Shown: piece after piece, positions 16,271-25,755 of the stretch | Layout: every line of letters begins with the position of its first letter | Position numbering within the stretch: the first letter of the stretch is position 1 | DNA from: Roseiflexus sp. RS-1 | GTDB lineage: Bacteria; Chloroflexota; Chloroflexia; Chloroflexales; Roseiflexaceae | Direction of reading: 5' to 3' | Length of the DNA stretch: 64,000 nucleotides | Assembly (NCBI RefSeq): GCF_000016665.1 | Contig: NC_009523.1 | Location: 2,728,001-2,792,000 of the forward strand | Notes under the pieces: generated by a model | Seen by the model: the letters and a program-made list of their open reading frames with translations, nothing else | What the model was told of the DNA's origin: nothing | Database searches by the model: none | Program-made: the position numbers and the translations under genes

Positions 16271-17773
16271 ATGCTCCCGCCGATGATCGGGCGTTACCAG
16301 ATCCGTGGCGAACTGGGTCGTGGCGGTATGGCTGTGGTATACCGGGCATACGATCCAGAGGCTGATCGTGAGGTCGCAGTAAAGGCGCTTCCCCGCGAGT
16401 TGTTGCACGACCCTGCCTTTCACGCCCGTTTCCGGCGCGAGGTCGAAGCAGTTGCAGCTCTCGAACACCCGGCGATTGTGCCGCTCTACGACGCTGGCGA
16501 GCACGAAGGTCAACCGTTCATGGTTATGCGCCTGATGACCGGCGGCTCGCTGGCATCTCGCCTTCAGCGCGGACCTCTGTCTCTCCCTCAGGCAGCACAG
16601 ATTATCGGTCGGATTGCTCAGGCGCTCGATGCGGCTCACGCTGCCGGGTTGATCCACCGCGACGTGAAACCTGATAACGTGCTCTTTGATCATACCAACC
16701 AGCCGTACCTGGCTGATTTCGGGATCGTCAGTCTGGTCGAACCAGCAACCATTCTGACCCGCAGCGGTGTGGTTGGCACGCCCGACTATATGGCGCCTGA
16801 ATTGACCAGACCCGGCGGTCTCTCACCGCTGGTTGATGTGTATGCAATGGGCGCAATGCTTTTCGAGATGCTCACCGGACGCCCCCCTTACCGCGCCGAT
16901 ACGCCTGTTGGCGTTTTGGTGGCGCATGTAACCGAGCCGATCCCTCGTGTGCGCATGCTGCAACCCGCGCTTCCCGATGCGGTTCAGAAGGTGCTGGATC
17001 GGGCGCTGGCGAAGAACCCCCGTGAACGCTACCAGTCGGCGACTGAACTGGCGGCAGACCTGGCAGCCGTGGCGGAGGAACATACCTTGCCGACGACCAG
17101 GCTGCATGCGTCAGCGCCTGCGAAAACAATCTTCAAGTCCACAGAACCGGTCGTTGAGCGAAGGTTCCCGAAACCCGAATCGGACGTGCGATGGCTGGTG
17201 CGCGCGTTTTTCATCCTTTTCGGTGTGTCACTGCTGTCCGGATGGATTTACGACGCTCTCTTTAGAATGCAGCATTCGCTGATCTATCCGACCCCCACTC
17301 TGGCTATTACGTTATACCCAACCTTCACCCCGTTTCTGCCGTTCAGATCACCGCCTGCTGTGGAATATCCGCTTTTGCCTGCACCCACCGATCCGCCTCT
17401 AGACGTCCGTTCGGTGATCCGGATCCACCAGATGGCGTCGGTCTCAGTGGCAGAGCCTGGGATGATGTTCAGTTACTATATCGGCGTCTTTGCTGATGAC
17501 AATGCTGCCCATCCTCTAACAGTGGTTGATAGCATCAGTTCCGATCTGGAGATATTGAAGGTCAGTCCAACGGTGGGCGAGTGCAGTGAAGGTCCTGTCG
17601 TGCGCTGCACCGTGATCACCAGTAAAGCCTATCCTGCCGCTATTTTGATCGATGTGCGCGTGCGCGATACGGTCGCTCCCGGCACGATCATCACCAATGT
17701 CGTCGAGAGCGGCATCCTGCGTTCTGAGGTCGTAGAAGTTCCTGTAGCAGAGAAGTCGCCCTTCAGCCCGTGA
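16271..17773 (+). CDS. Membrane-anchored Ser/Thr protein kinase (Hanks type, PknB-like)
   Basis: I start the gene at ATG 16271, directly after GGAGGA, giving 500 aa. The kinase domain (about 8-270) is complete: glycine loop GELGRGGMAVVY (13-24), catalytic Lys38 (VAVKAL), HRDVKPDN (129-136), DFG (149-151), GTPDYMAPE (169-177). One transmembrane helix lies at about 307-326, followed by an exported region. That region has a proline-rich stretch and a domain (about 390-495) resembling the DUF11/CARDB-type beta-sandwich (VAEPGMMFSYYIGVF...LIDVRVRDTVAPGTIITNVVES). It is probably a receptor kinase with an extracellular sensor. No partner phosphatase is nearby. Confidence 0.93.
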   Translation: MLPPMIGRYQIRGELGRGGMAVVYRAYDPEADREVAVKALPRELLHDPAFHARFRREVEAVAALEHPAIVPLYDAGEHEGQPFMVMRLMTGGSLASRLQRGPLSLPQAAQIIGRIAQALDAAHAAGLIHRDVKPDNVLFDHTNQPYLADFGIVSLVEPATILTRSGVVGTPDYMAPELTRPGGLSPLVDVYAMGAMLFEMLTGRPPYRADTPVGVLVAHVTEPIPRVRMLQPALPDAVQKVLDRALAKNPRERYQSATELAADLAAVAEEHTLPTTRLHASAPAKTIFKSTEPVVERRFPKPESDVRWLVRAFFILFGVSLLSGWIYDALFRMQHSLIYPTPTLAITLYPTFTPFLPFRSPPAVEYPLLPAPTDPPLDVRSVIRIHQMASVSVAEPGMMFSYYIGVFADDNAAHPLTVVDSISSDLEILKVSPTVGECSEGPVVRCTVITSKAYPAAILIDVRVRDTVAPGTIITNVVESGILRSEVVEVPVAEKSPFSP

Positions 17774-17969
17774 AGCGTTTCGTCGTCAGATGGAACAACG
17801 GCGCAACAGAGGCTTGACGTATGGCTGTGGAGGCGAACATCACCACGGATAACTTCACTGCAAAAATGCACTGCCAGGGCGCTCAGACCGCAGCGTTTGC
17901 GTGATCATAATCTCTGCGTGCGCTGCGACTCAGCGGTGAGGCGACCTTTGTACAGGAGACTCACGGAAG

Positions 17970-19466
17970 TTACGGTTGAACGCTTCCCGCAGCAGCAAGC
18001 GTCACGCGCTGCACCAGATCAATTGCCGGAGTCGGCAGGAATCCCAGCAGCAGCACGCCTGCGGTTGCCAGAACCAGCCCTGCGCGCAAGGCGTGATCCA
18101 TCGGCAGGGGAGTGTCGCGCACCGGTTCAGCCATAAACATCTGCGCCACGATGCGGAGATAGTAGAATGCCGCAATGGCGGCAATAATGACGCCAATGAC
18201 GGTAATCCAGCCAATGCCCGCCAGCCATGCAGCGGTGAACACGTAGAACTTCCCCCAGAATCCGCCTGTCGGCGGAACGCCAGCCAGTGACAGCATACAC
18301 ACCGCCATAGCGACCGCCAGCCAGGGGCGTCGGTTCCACAACCCCGCCAGGTCGCTCATGTCCCACGCGGCTTCACCGCGATGCTCGAGCGCAATCAGAA
18401 CGCCGAATGCGCCAAGGTTCGTGAAGGTGTATGCCATCAGATACAACAGTACTCCTTCAATGCCGCGCTGCCCCGCAATGCCTCCCGGTGCGCCAGCAGC
18501 AATCACGCCGAACAGGATGTATCCGGCGTGCCCAATGCTCGAATACGCCAGCATGCGCTTGACATTGCGCTGTGTCAGCGCTCCGATGTTCCCTACTGCC
18601 AGCGTCGCAATCGCCAGCGCCGCCAGCACCGGCGCCCAGATCTGCCATTCGCCCGCCAGCGCCTCGACCAGGAAGCGCAGCAGCGCCGCAAATCCGGCAG
18701 CCTTGCTGCCGACCGAAAGCAGCCCGGCAATTGGAGTCGGCGCGCCTTCGTACACATCCGGCGCCCACATATGGAATGGCGCCATTGCAACCTTATACCC
18801 AAAACCAACGAGAACGAGCGCCGACCCTGCCAGCATGTAGGTTCGCTCTTCGAGCGTCATTGTCTGGCGTGTGAGCGTTTCGCCAATGACCCGCAGATTC
18901 ATGCTGCCGGTTGCACCGTACAGCAACGCAATGCCGAAAACGACAAAGCCGCCGGCAAACGCGCCGATCAACAGGTATTTCATGCCTGCTTCTTCCGACG
19001 CATTGCGCGGGTATGCGAAACCGGTCAGCACATACAGCACAATCGACAGCATTTCCAGCCCCAGGAACAGGATAATCAGGTCTGTCCCCTGCGCCAGGAG
19101 CATCATGCCGCCGGTTGCGAACAGCACCAGAATGTAGTACTCACTCCGTTCGATCCCCTGTCGCGGCAGGTAGTCAAGCGATACCACGATCGTGATTGCC
19201 GCAGCGGCCAGAAAGAGCCAGTTCAACGTCAGACTGTACGCATCCAGGCGCAGCATGCCACTGAATGTCTCAGCATTGACGCCCCACAGCGGGATGCCAG
19301 CGCCAGCTGCGACGAGTGCCCCGACAATCGCCAGGTATCCAACGATTCGTGTGCGCGAACGCGGTATGAACAGGGCAACGATCAGCAGCACCGATGCCCA
19401 ACCGAAGACAATGCTGAGTTGCGCTGCCACGCGCCAGTCAATTGGCGGAATGATGATCTCTGTCAT
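17970..19466 (-). CDS. nuoN: NADH-quinone oxidoreductase subunit N
   Basis: This antiporter-like membrane subunit of complex I is about 498 aa, or 504 if the GTG at 19484 is used. It has some 14 hydrophobic helices and the family motif KVAMAPFHMWAPDVYEGAPTPIAGLLSVGSKAAGF, which carries the lysine used in proton movement. NVKRMLAYSSIGHAGY is also typical. It is the last gene of the leftward nuoF-to-nuoN operon. No clear terminator is seen in the 196 bp to the convergent kinase gene. Confidence 0.95.
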   Translation of the reverse strand: MTEIIIPPIDWRVAAQLSIVFGWASVLLIVALFIPRSRTRIVGYLAIVGALVAAGAGIPLWGVNAETFSGMLRLDAYSLTLNWLFLAAAAITIVVSLDYLPRQGIERSEYYILVLFATGGMMLLAQGTDLIILFLGLEMLSIVLYVLTGFAYPRNASEEAGMKYLLIGAFAGGFVVFGIALLYGATGSMNLRVIGETLTRQTMTLEERTYMLAGSALVLVGFGYKVAMAPFHMWAPDVYEGAPTPIAGLLSVGSKAAGFAALLRFLVEALAGEWQIWAPVLAALAIATLAVGNIGALTQRNVKRMLAYSSIGHAGYILFGVIAAGAPGGIAGQRGIEGVLLYLMAYTFTNLGAFGVLIALEHRGEAAWDMSDLAGLWNRRPWLAVAMAVCMLSLAGVPPTGGFWGKFYVFTAAWLAGIGWITVIGVIIAAIAAFYYLRIVAQMFMAEPVRDTPLPMDHALRAGLVLATAGVLLLGFLPTPAIDLVQRVTLAAAGSVQP

Positions 19467-19522
19467 TGGTGTGTCGTATTCCACATCAAACGTTCAGCCC
19501 TGTGCAGATTCAGGGCTGCCGT

Positions 19523-21046
19523 TCAACGACTCGCCAGATACTGCAACGTTCCCCCGGCAATCTGTGTCGCCGACTGCTGCATGGGTCCAAACAGCAGATT
19601 GGGGTATAACCCAAACAGGACGACTGGCGTCGCCATAATGACCAGCAGCGCCAGTTCACGCGGTCGAACGTCGGGCGCCTGCGCCAGTTCCGGCGGCGCA
19701 TCGCCCATAAACGCCATCCGGTACATGTGCAGCAGATAAACCGCTGCCAGCACCGCTCCCAGGAGCGCAGGCAGCGCATAACGCCATCCGAGACCGGGAG
19801 AACGCCACGCACCTTGCAGCACTGCAAATTCGCTGACAAAGCCGTTCAAGCCGGGAAGGCCGATCGAGCCGAGCACCAGTATCAATGTCAAACTGCCGAG
19901 CACCGGCGTTGATTTCCACAACCCGCCATACGACTTCAATTCGCGTGAACCGCGTCGTGCAACGAGCATGCCGACGACCAGGAACAGTGCGCCGGTTGTC
20001 AGGGCGCTATTGACCATATGCGCCACCGACCCGGCGATCCCCTGCGGGTTCAGGGCAAACATGCCGAGCACGATCAATCCCAGGTGACTGACCGACGCAT
20101 ATGCCAGCAAACGTTTCATATCGGTCTGCTGGTAGGCAATCCACGCAGCGTACAGAATGCCAATCACCGCCAGCACGCTGATTGCTGGCGCCGCCCAGGC
20201 AGCAGTTGCCGGGAAGAGCTGGATAGTGTAGCGGATCAGACCATACGCGCCGATCTTGATCAGCAGCCCGACGATATCGATTGCGCCTGACGAAGGCGCT
20301 TCGGCGTGAGCAGTCGTCATCCAGGTGTGGAAGGGCCAGATCGGGGTTTTGACCGCGAAGCCGATGAAGAACAACCCAAACATGAGCCTTTCAGCAGCCG
20401 GGTTCAATTGCAACGTACCGAGTTGCAGGCTCGCCAGGATCGTCGCAATATCGAAGGTGTAGACGCCCGTCGCCTGACCGTGCAGCAGATACAGGCCAAT
20501 AATTCCCAGCAACAGAAAGACCGAACCGGTGAATGTGTAGGCGAAGAACTTGATCGCCGCATACCGACGTTCTACACCGCCCCAGATGCCGATCAGCAGC
20601 GCAGTGGGAACCAGCGTGAACTCGAAGAACACGTAGAACAGCAGCATGTCCTGCGCCGTAAAGACGCCGAACAGCCCGCTTGCCAGCAACAGAACCAGCG
20701 CATGAAACGCGCGCTCCTGCCGTTCGATTGTTCCCCAACTCGCCGCCAGCGCAACCGGCGTCAGAAACGCAGTCAACACCACCAGCCAGAGACTGATGCC
20801 ATCGACCGAAACGGTGTAACTGATGCCCCACGATGGGATCCACGCGACGCTTTCGACCAGTTGAAACCCTGCGCGCGCAGGATCAAAGAAGAAGACGACC
20901 CCCAGCGCGGCGGCAAGCGCCAGCAGCGCAGCGCTCATCGACACACTGCGTTGCGCCGCGACACGCTCACGCGGCAATGTCAGCACCACCAGCGCGCCCA
21001 GCGCTGGCAACCAGATCATGAGGGAAAGAAGCGGTGCAACGTTCAT
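19523..21046 (-). CDS. nuoM: NADH-quinone oxidoreductase subunit M
   Basis: This 507-aa polytopic protein has the complex I antiporter signature. VKTPIWPFHTWMTTAHAEAPSSGAIDIVGLLIKIGAYG contains the conserved lysine and histidine positions, and DMKRLLAYASVSHLG follows. It forms one of the three proton-pumping channels with NuoL and NuoN. It lies between nuoL (5 bp upstream) and nuoN in the standard L-M-N order. Confidence 0.96.
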   Translation of the reverse strand: MNVAPLLSLMIWLPALGALVVLTLPRERVAAQRSVSMSAALLALAAALGVVFFFDPARAGFQLVESVAWIPSWGISYTVSVDGISLWLVVLTAFLTPVALAASWGTIERQERAFHALVLLLASGLFGVFTAQDMLLFYVFFEFTLVPTALLIGIWGGVERRYAAIKFFAYTFTGSVFLLLGIIGLYLLHGQATGVYTFDIATILASLQLGTLQLNPAAERLMFGLFFIGFAVKTPIWPFHTWMTTAHAEAPSSGAIDIVGLLIKIGAYGLIRYTIQLFPATAAWAAPAISVLAVIGILYAAWIAYQQTDMKRLLAYASVSHLGLIVLGMFALNPQGIAGSVAHMVNSALTTGALFLVVGMLVARRGSRELKSYGGLWKSTPVLGSLTLILVLGSIGLPGLNGFVSEFAVLQGAWRSPGLGWRYALPALLGAVLAAVYLLHMYRMAFMGDAPPELAQAPDVRPRELALLVIMATPVVLFGLYPNLLFGPMQQSATQIAGGTLQYLASR

Positions 21047-21051
21047 AAGTC

Positions 21052-23016
21052 CTAACCGCGTAAGGCGAAGAATGCGACAACCAGAATGACGCCGAACAGG
21101 AACATGAGCGCATACGTGCGAATATACCCGGTTTGCAATGCGCGCAACCCGTGCGCCAGTCGCGCCAATCCACGCGCCGTGCCATCGACCAGCACCTGAT
21201 CGATGGCTTCACGATCAACCACGTCGCTGAGAAAGACCGATGCCGCGCGGTAGGGGCGGACAAACACCCGCTGGTAAAGCCAGTCGAGACCCCAACCGAT
21301 CTCCATGCCGCGCCACAGATCGCCCAGGTAACGAAACATGGGGTCTTCCTTCCCAATCCGGATGCGCGGCTCCAGATCGCGGGCATAGGTTTTCCAGCCC
21401 AGATAACCGGCGCCAGCGCTCAGCAGGGTTGTGATCGTGGCAAGAATGCCCATCCCGACCGTGTAGATCACTTCCGGTTCCTGCAGCACCGGACGCAGAT
21501 AACTGTTCAGCCAGTGCAATCCCGGAAGATTGATCAGACCGCCGACAACGGCGCCGCCAGCCAGCGCCACCATAGTCCAGCGCATTGCGGCGCCGCTCTC
21601 GTGCCCGTGGATTGTCGGGTCGCGCGGTCGCCCGAAGAACACCATGCCGATCTGACGCCCCATGTAGAACGCAGTGACTGCTGAGGTCAGGATCAGCATA
21701 ATGGCTGCCAGCGGACTCCGCGCGTCAAACCAGGCGTGGGCAATGATCTCGTCCTTGCTCCAGAATCCCGCGAGCGGGAAGATGCCGCTCAACGCAAGCG
21801 CGCCGATGACATACAGGCGAAAGGTCGTCGGCAGCGCATTGCGCAACCCGCCCATCCGCCGCATATCCTGGTGATCGCCGATGCCGTGGATGACCGAACC
21901 GGCGGCCAGGAAGAGGAGCGCCTTGAACAATCCATGGGTCAGCAGATGGTACATACCGGCGACATACGCGCCCATCCCCACAGCAGCAACCATATACCCG
22001 AGTTGCGAGACGGTCGAGTACGCCAGCACCCGCTTGATATCAAGTTGCGCCACAGCCGCAGTCGCACCGATGAACGCCGTCATCACGCCGATCACCAGCA
22101 CCCACGGCGCTGCCGACGCCGGTTGATCGAACAGGGTATGGTTGCGCACAATCAGGTACACGCCAGACGTCACCATTGTCGCCGCGTGGATCAGCGCCGA
22201 CACCGGCGTTGGACCGGCCATTGCATCGGGCAACCAGGTATAGAGCGGGAATTGCGCCGATTTTCCAGCAACGGCGACCAGCATGAGCAGTGTGATGCCA
22301 GTCATCAACGGTAACTGCCCGAATGCGCCAAGATCAACCGTTTCGCCAGCGACAACAATCGCCTGATCGAGGTAGCCGCTGATACTGAGTTGCGGATTGT
22401 CGTAGAACGACAGCGTGCCGAAGTTGGTAAAGATTGCGAACAGCGCCGCCAGCATCGCTGCATCGCCGACACGATTGACCACAAAGGCTTTCACGGCGGC
22501 CTCGGAGGGATTGATGCCCGGCGGCACGGAGCGACGGTCGAAGTAGTGCCCGATCAGCAGGAACGAGCATAACCCCACCCCTTCCCATCCAAGGAACAGC
22601 AGCAGTAGATTATCCGCCATCACCAGCATCAGCATGGCGAAGACGAACAGGTTCATAAAAGCGAAGAAGCGTACCGGACGAACATCGCCGTGCATGTAGC
22701 CAATCGAGTAGATATGGATCAACCCGCCGACGCCAGTGATCAACAGCGCCATCACCGCCGTAAGCGGGTCGAACAGCAACCCGAACGCCACGCGAAAATC
22801 GGCAATCCCGATCCACTCCCACAACGTCCAGGTCAATCGTTTTGCCCCGGATGGCGCGCCTTCGAGCACGACCATCGCTGCAATCGTTGCTGCGAACGAC
22901 AACCCGACCATCACCGAGGCGAGGATGCCAGCTGCGCGCTCACGGCGCACAACCAGCGCATTGAGCAGAAAGCCGATCAAAGGAAAAGCAGGTATCAGCC
23001 AGATGATCCAGTTCAT
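21052..23016 (-). CDS. nuoL: NADH-quinone oxidoreductase subunit L
   Basis: This 654-aa protein is the largest antiporter-like complex I subunit. Typical segments are HGDVRPVRFFAFMNLFVFAMLMLVMADNLLLLFLGWEGVG and AGKSAQFPLYTWLPDAMAGPTPVSALIHAATMVTSGVYLI, then DIKRVLAYSTVSQLGYM. The C-terminal part has the extra helices and the long lateral-helix region expected for NuoL. It is followed by nuoM after 5 bp. Confidence 0.96.
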   Translation of the reverse strand: MNWIIWLIPAFPLIGFLLNALVVRRERAAGILASVMVGLSFAATIAAMVVLEGAPSGAKRLTWTLWEWIGIADFRVAFGLLFDPLTAVMALLITGVGGLIHIYSIGYMHGDVRPVRFFAFMNLFVFAMLMLVMADNLLLLFLGWEGVGLCSFLLIGHYFDRRSVPPGINPSEAAVKAFVVNRVGDAAMLAALFAIFTNFGTLSFYDNPQLSISGYLDQAIVVAGETVDLGAFGQLPLMTGITLLMLVAVAGKSAQFPLYTWLPDAMAGPTPVSALIHAATMVTSGVYLIVRNHTLFDQPASAAPWVLVIGVMTAFIGATAAVAQLDIKRVLAYSTVSQLGYMVAAVGMGAYVAGMYHLLTHGLFKALLFLAAGSVIHGIGDHQDMRRMGGLRNALPTTFRLYVIGALALSGIFPLAGFWSKDEIIAHAWFDARSPLAAIMLILTSAVTAFYMGRQIGMVFFGRPRDPTIHGHESGAAMRWTMVALAGGAVVGGLINLPGLHWLNSYLRPVLQEPEVIYTVGMGILATITTLLSAGAGYLGWKTYARDLEPRIRIGKEDPMFRYLGDLWRGMEIGWGLDWLYQRVFVRPYRAASVFLSDVVDREAIDQVLVDGTARGLARLAHGLRALQTGYIRTYALMFLFGVILVVAFFALRG

Positions 23017-23087
23017 CGTGGAACGTGTCCTGTCAGATGAGAGGCAAACAGTGGAACAGAAGCATTGTGCGCTCGCTTCGCCAGCAT

Positions 23088-23390
23088 TCAGCCTTTCAAT
23101 GAATGAATCTCATCCACATCGGTCGTTTGTTTGGTTCGGAAGATCGCCACCAGCAGCGCCAGACCGACGGCGACTTCAGCAGCGGCGACGACGATGACGA
23201 AGAAGACGACGATCTGCCCGGCGATATCTTGCCGCGCCATTGCGAATGTCACCAGCGCCAGGTTTGCCGAGTTCAGCATCAACTCGACCGACATGAACAG
23301 AACCAGCGCATTGCGCCGTATCAGAACACCCGCAACACCCAGGGTGAACAGCAATGCGCTGAGCAAAATGTAGTAACTCGTTGGCACCAT
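23088..23390 (-). CDS. nuoK: NADH-quinone oxidoreductase subunit K
   Basis: This 100-aa, three-helix subunit has normal NuoK length. It carries the conserved membrane glutamates in [16 protein letters not shown] and [14 protein letters not shown], which are part of the proton path. It is separated from nuoJ by a 7-bp tandem repeat tract, an unusual insertion inside an operon whose J-K genes usually nearly touch. Confidence 0.95.
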   Translation of the reverse strand: MVPTSYYILLSALLFTLGVAGVLIRRNALVLFMSVELMLNSANLALVTFAMARQDIAGQIVVFFVIVVAAAEVAVGLALLVAIFRTKQTTDVDEIHSLKG

Positions 23391-23393
23391 AGT

Positions 23394-23502
23394 TCTGGTT
23401 CTCGGTTCTCGGTTCTCAGTTCTCAGTTCTCGGTTCTCAGTTCTCGGTTCTCGGTTCTTAGTTCCTGGTTCTCAGTTCTCGGTTCTCAGTTCCTGGTTCT
23501 CG
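23394..23502. repeat. 7-bp tandem repeat tract between nuoJ and nuoK
   Basis: About 15 to 16 imperfect copies of a 7-mer, mostly TCTCGGT or TCTCAGT on the + strand, fill the space between nuoK and nuoJ. They run into the nuoJ end: its last residues (ARTRN) and its stop codon (23486-23488) are repeat sequence. Related 7-mer tracts (GGTTGAA) occur at other gene ends in the window. Confidence 0.9.
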
Positions 23503-23995
23503 CCCCCCCCGCCATATGCAGCACAACAACGCCGACGATCGCTGCAAGCAGCAAGAATGCCGTAATCTCGAAGGGGAGCAGGTAGGTCGTGAACAGCGCT
23601 TCGGCGATACGTTCCGGCGCTGCAAAGTGCTGGTCGGCGACTGTAGCCCCGGCGGATGGATTGCGCAGCGCAAGATATCCGAGCAGACCCAACAGGATCG
23701 CTGCCAGGCTCACTCCCAGCGGGCGCTGCCAGGCGAACCGTTCGCGCGTGTCTTCAGCCCGTTCTGCACCGAGCAGCATCACCACAAAGAGAAAGAGGAC
23801 GATGATTGCGCCAGCATAAACGATCAACTGAATAACGAACAGGAATGGGGCATACAGCAACACATAGAGCACCGAAATCGCAACAAAGTTGATCAGCAGA
23901 AAGATCGCGCTGTGGATCGCATTCGGGCTGAGCAGCATCGCCACTGCCCCTGCGATTGCCACCACCGCCGTGATCAGGAAAATAACAAGTTCCAT
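23486..23995 (-). CDS. nuoJ: NADH-quinone oxidoreductase subunit J
   Basis: This 169-aa, five-helix membrane subunit of complex I has typical segments such as LSPNAIHSAIFLLINFVAISVLYVLLYAPFLFVIQLIVYAGAIIVLFLFVVMLLG, with the glycine-containing hinge of helix 3. The C-terminal tail after VVLHMAGG reads ARTRN and is encoded by the intergenic 7-bp repeat, which also supplies the stop. The natural C-terminus may have been changed by the repeat. Confidence 0.94.
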   Translation of the reverse strand: MELVIFLITAVVAIAGAVAMLLSPNAIHSAIFLLINFVAISVLYVLLYAPFLFVIQLIVYAGAIIVLFLFVVMLLGAERAEDTRERFAWQRPLGVSLAAILLGLLGYLALRNPSAGATVADQHFAAPERIAEALFTTYLLPFEITAFLLLAAIVGVVVLHMAGGARTRN

Positions 23996-24008
23996 TGCGG
24001 CCTCGTCG

Positions 24009-24506
24009 CTACAGGTCGATCTGCGCTGGCGGACTGGGGCGGCGATTCAGTTGTTCCAGGATAGGCGGAACCTCACCGTGCCCCTTGTCGGGCGGGACCA
24101 GGAGATCATCCTTGGTCAGAATCGAACTCCGTCGGTCGTAGAACGAAAGTTCATACTGATGCTCAAGAACAATCGCATTGGTTGGACAGGCGTCTTCGCA
24201 GTAGCCGCAGAAAATGCAGCGCAGCATGTTGATCTCGTAGCGCTCCGCATACCGTTCACCCGGCGAATGCGGCGCAGCCGGATCATTCTCCGCTGGTACA
24301 ACCAGAATAGCATCAGCCGGACATGCTGCCGCACACAGTGAGCAACCGATGCAGCGCTCCATGCCATTGGCGAATCGCTTCAGTTGATGCCGACCGCGGA
24401 ACCGTTCGCGTACCGGTCGTTTAACTTCCGGGTACTCGACGGTGACCGGCTTGCGAAACAGATATTTGAGCGTTGTTCCCAGACCTTTGAAAAGTGCGCC
24501 GATCAT
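24009..24506 (-). CDS. nuoI: NADH-quinone oxidoreductase subunit I (2x[4Fe-4S])
   Basis: This 165-aa peripheral subunit carries two [4Fe-4S] ferredoxin motifs. They are [16 protein letters not shown] and [16 protein letters not shown], matching clusters N6a and N6b that pass electrons toward quinone. The N-terminal amphipathic stretch ([34 protein letters not shown]) is typical. It sits between nuoH and nuoJ as expected. Confidence 0.96.
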   Translation of the reverse strand: MIGALFKGLGTTLKYLFRKPVTVEYPEVKRPVRERFRGRHQLKRFANGMERCIGCSLCAAACPADAILVVPAENDPAAPHSPGERYAERYEINMLRCIFCGYCEDACPTNAIVLEHQYELSFYDRRSSILTKDDLLVPPDKGHGEVPPILEQLNRRPSPPAQIDL

Positions 24507-24579
24507 ACACGTCTCTCACTTTGTTATATGCGACTGCATTTCAGGGGCTGCGTGTCGGGCGAAGAGCGCAACCGGTTGG

Positions 24580-25751
<1,172 letters not shown>

Positions 25752-25755
<4 letters not shown>

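Noticed and set aside
18381-19739. Long + strand frame (452 aa) opposite nuoN/nuoM
   Set aside because: It is the antisense shadow of clear complex I genes, with no recognisable motif and odd composition.
23394-23502. Repeat tract taken as a CRISPR array
   Set aside because: The units are only 7 bp, contiguous and have no unique spacers.
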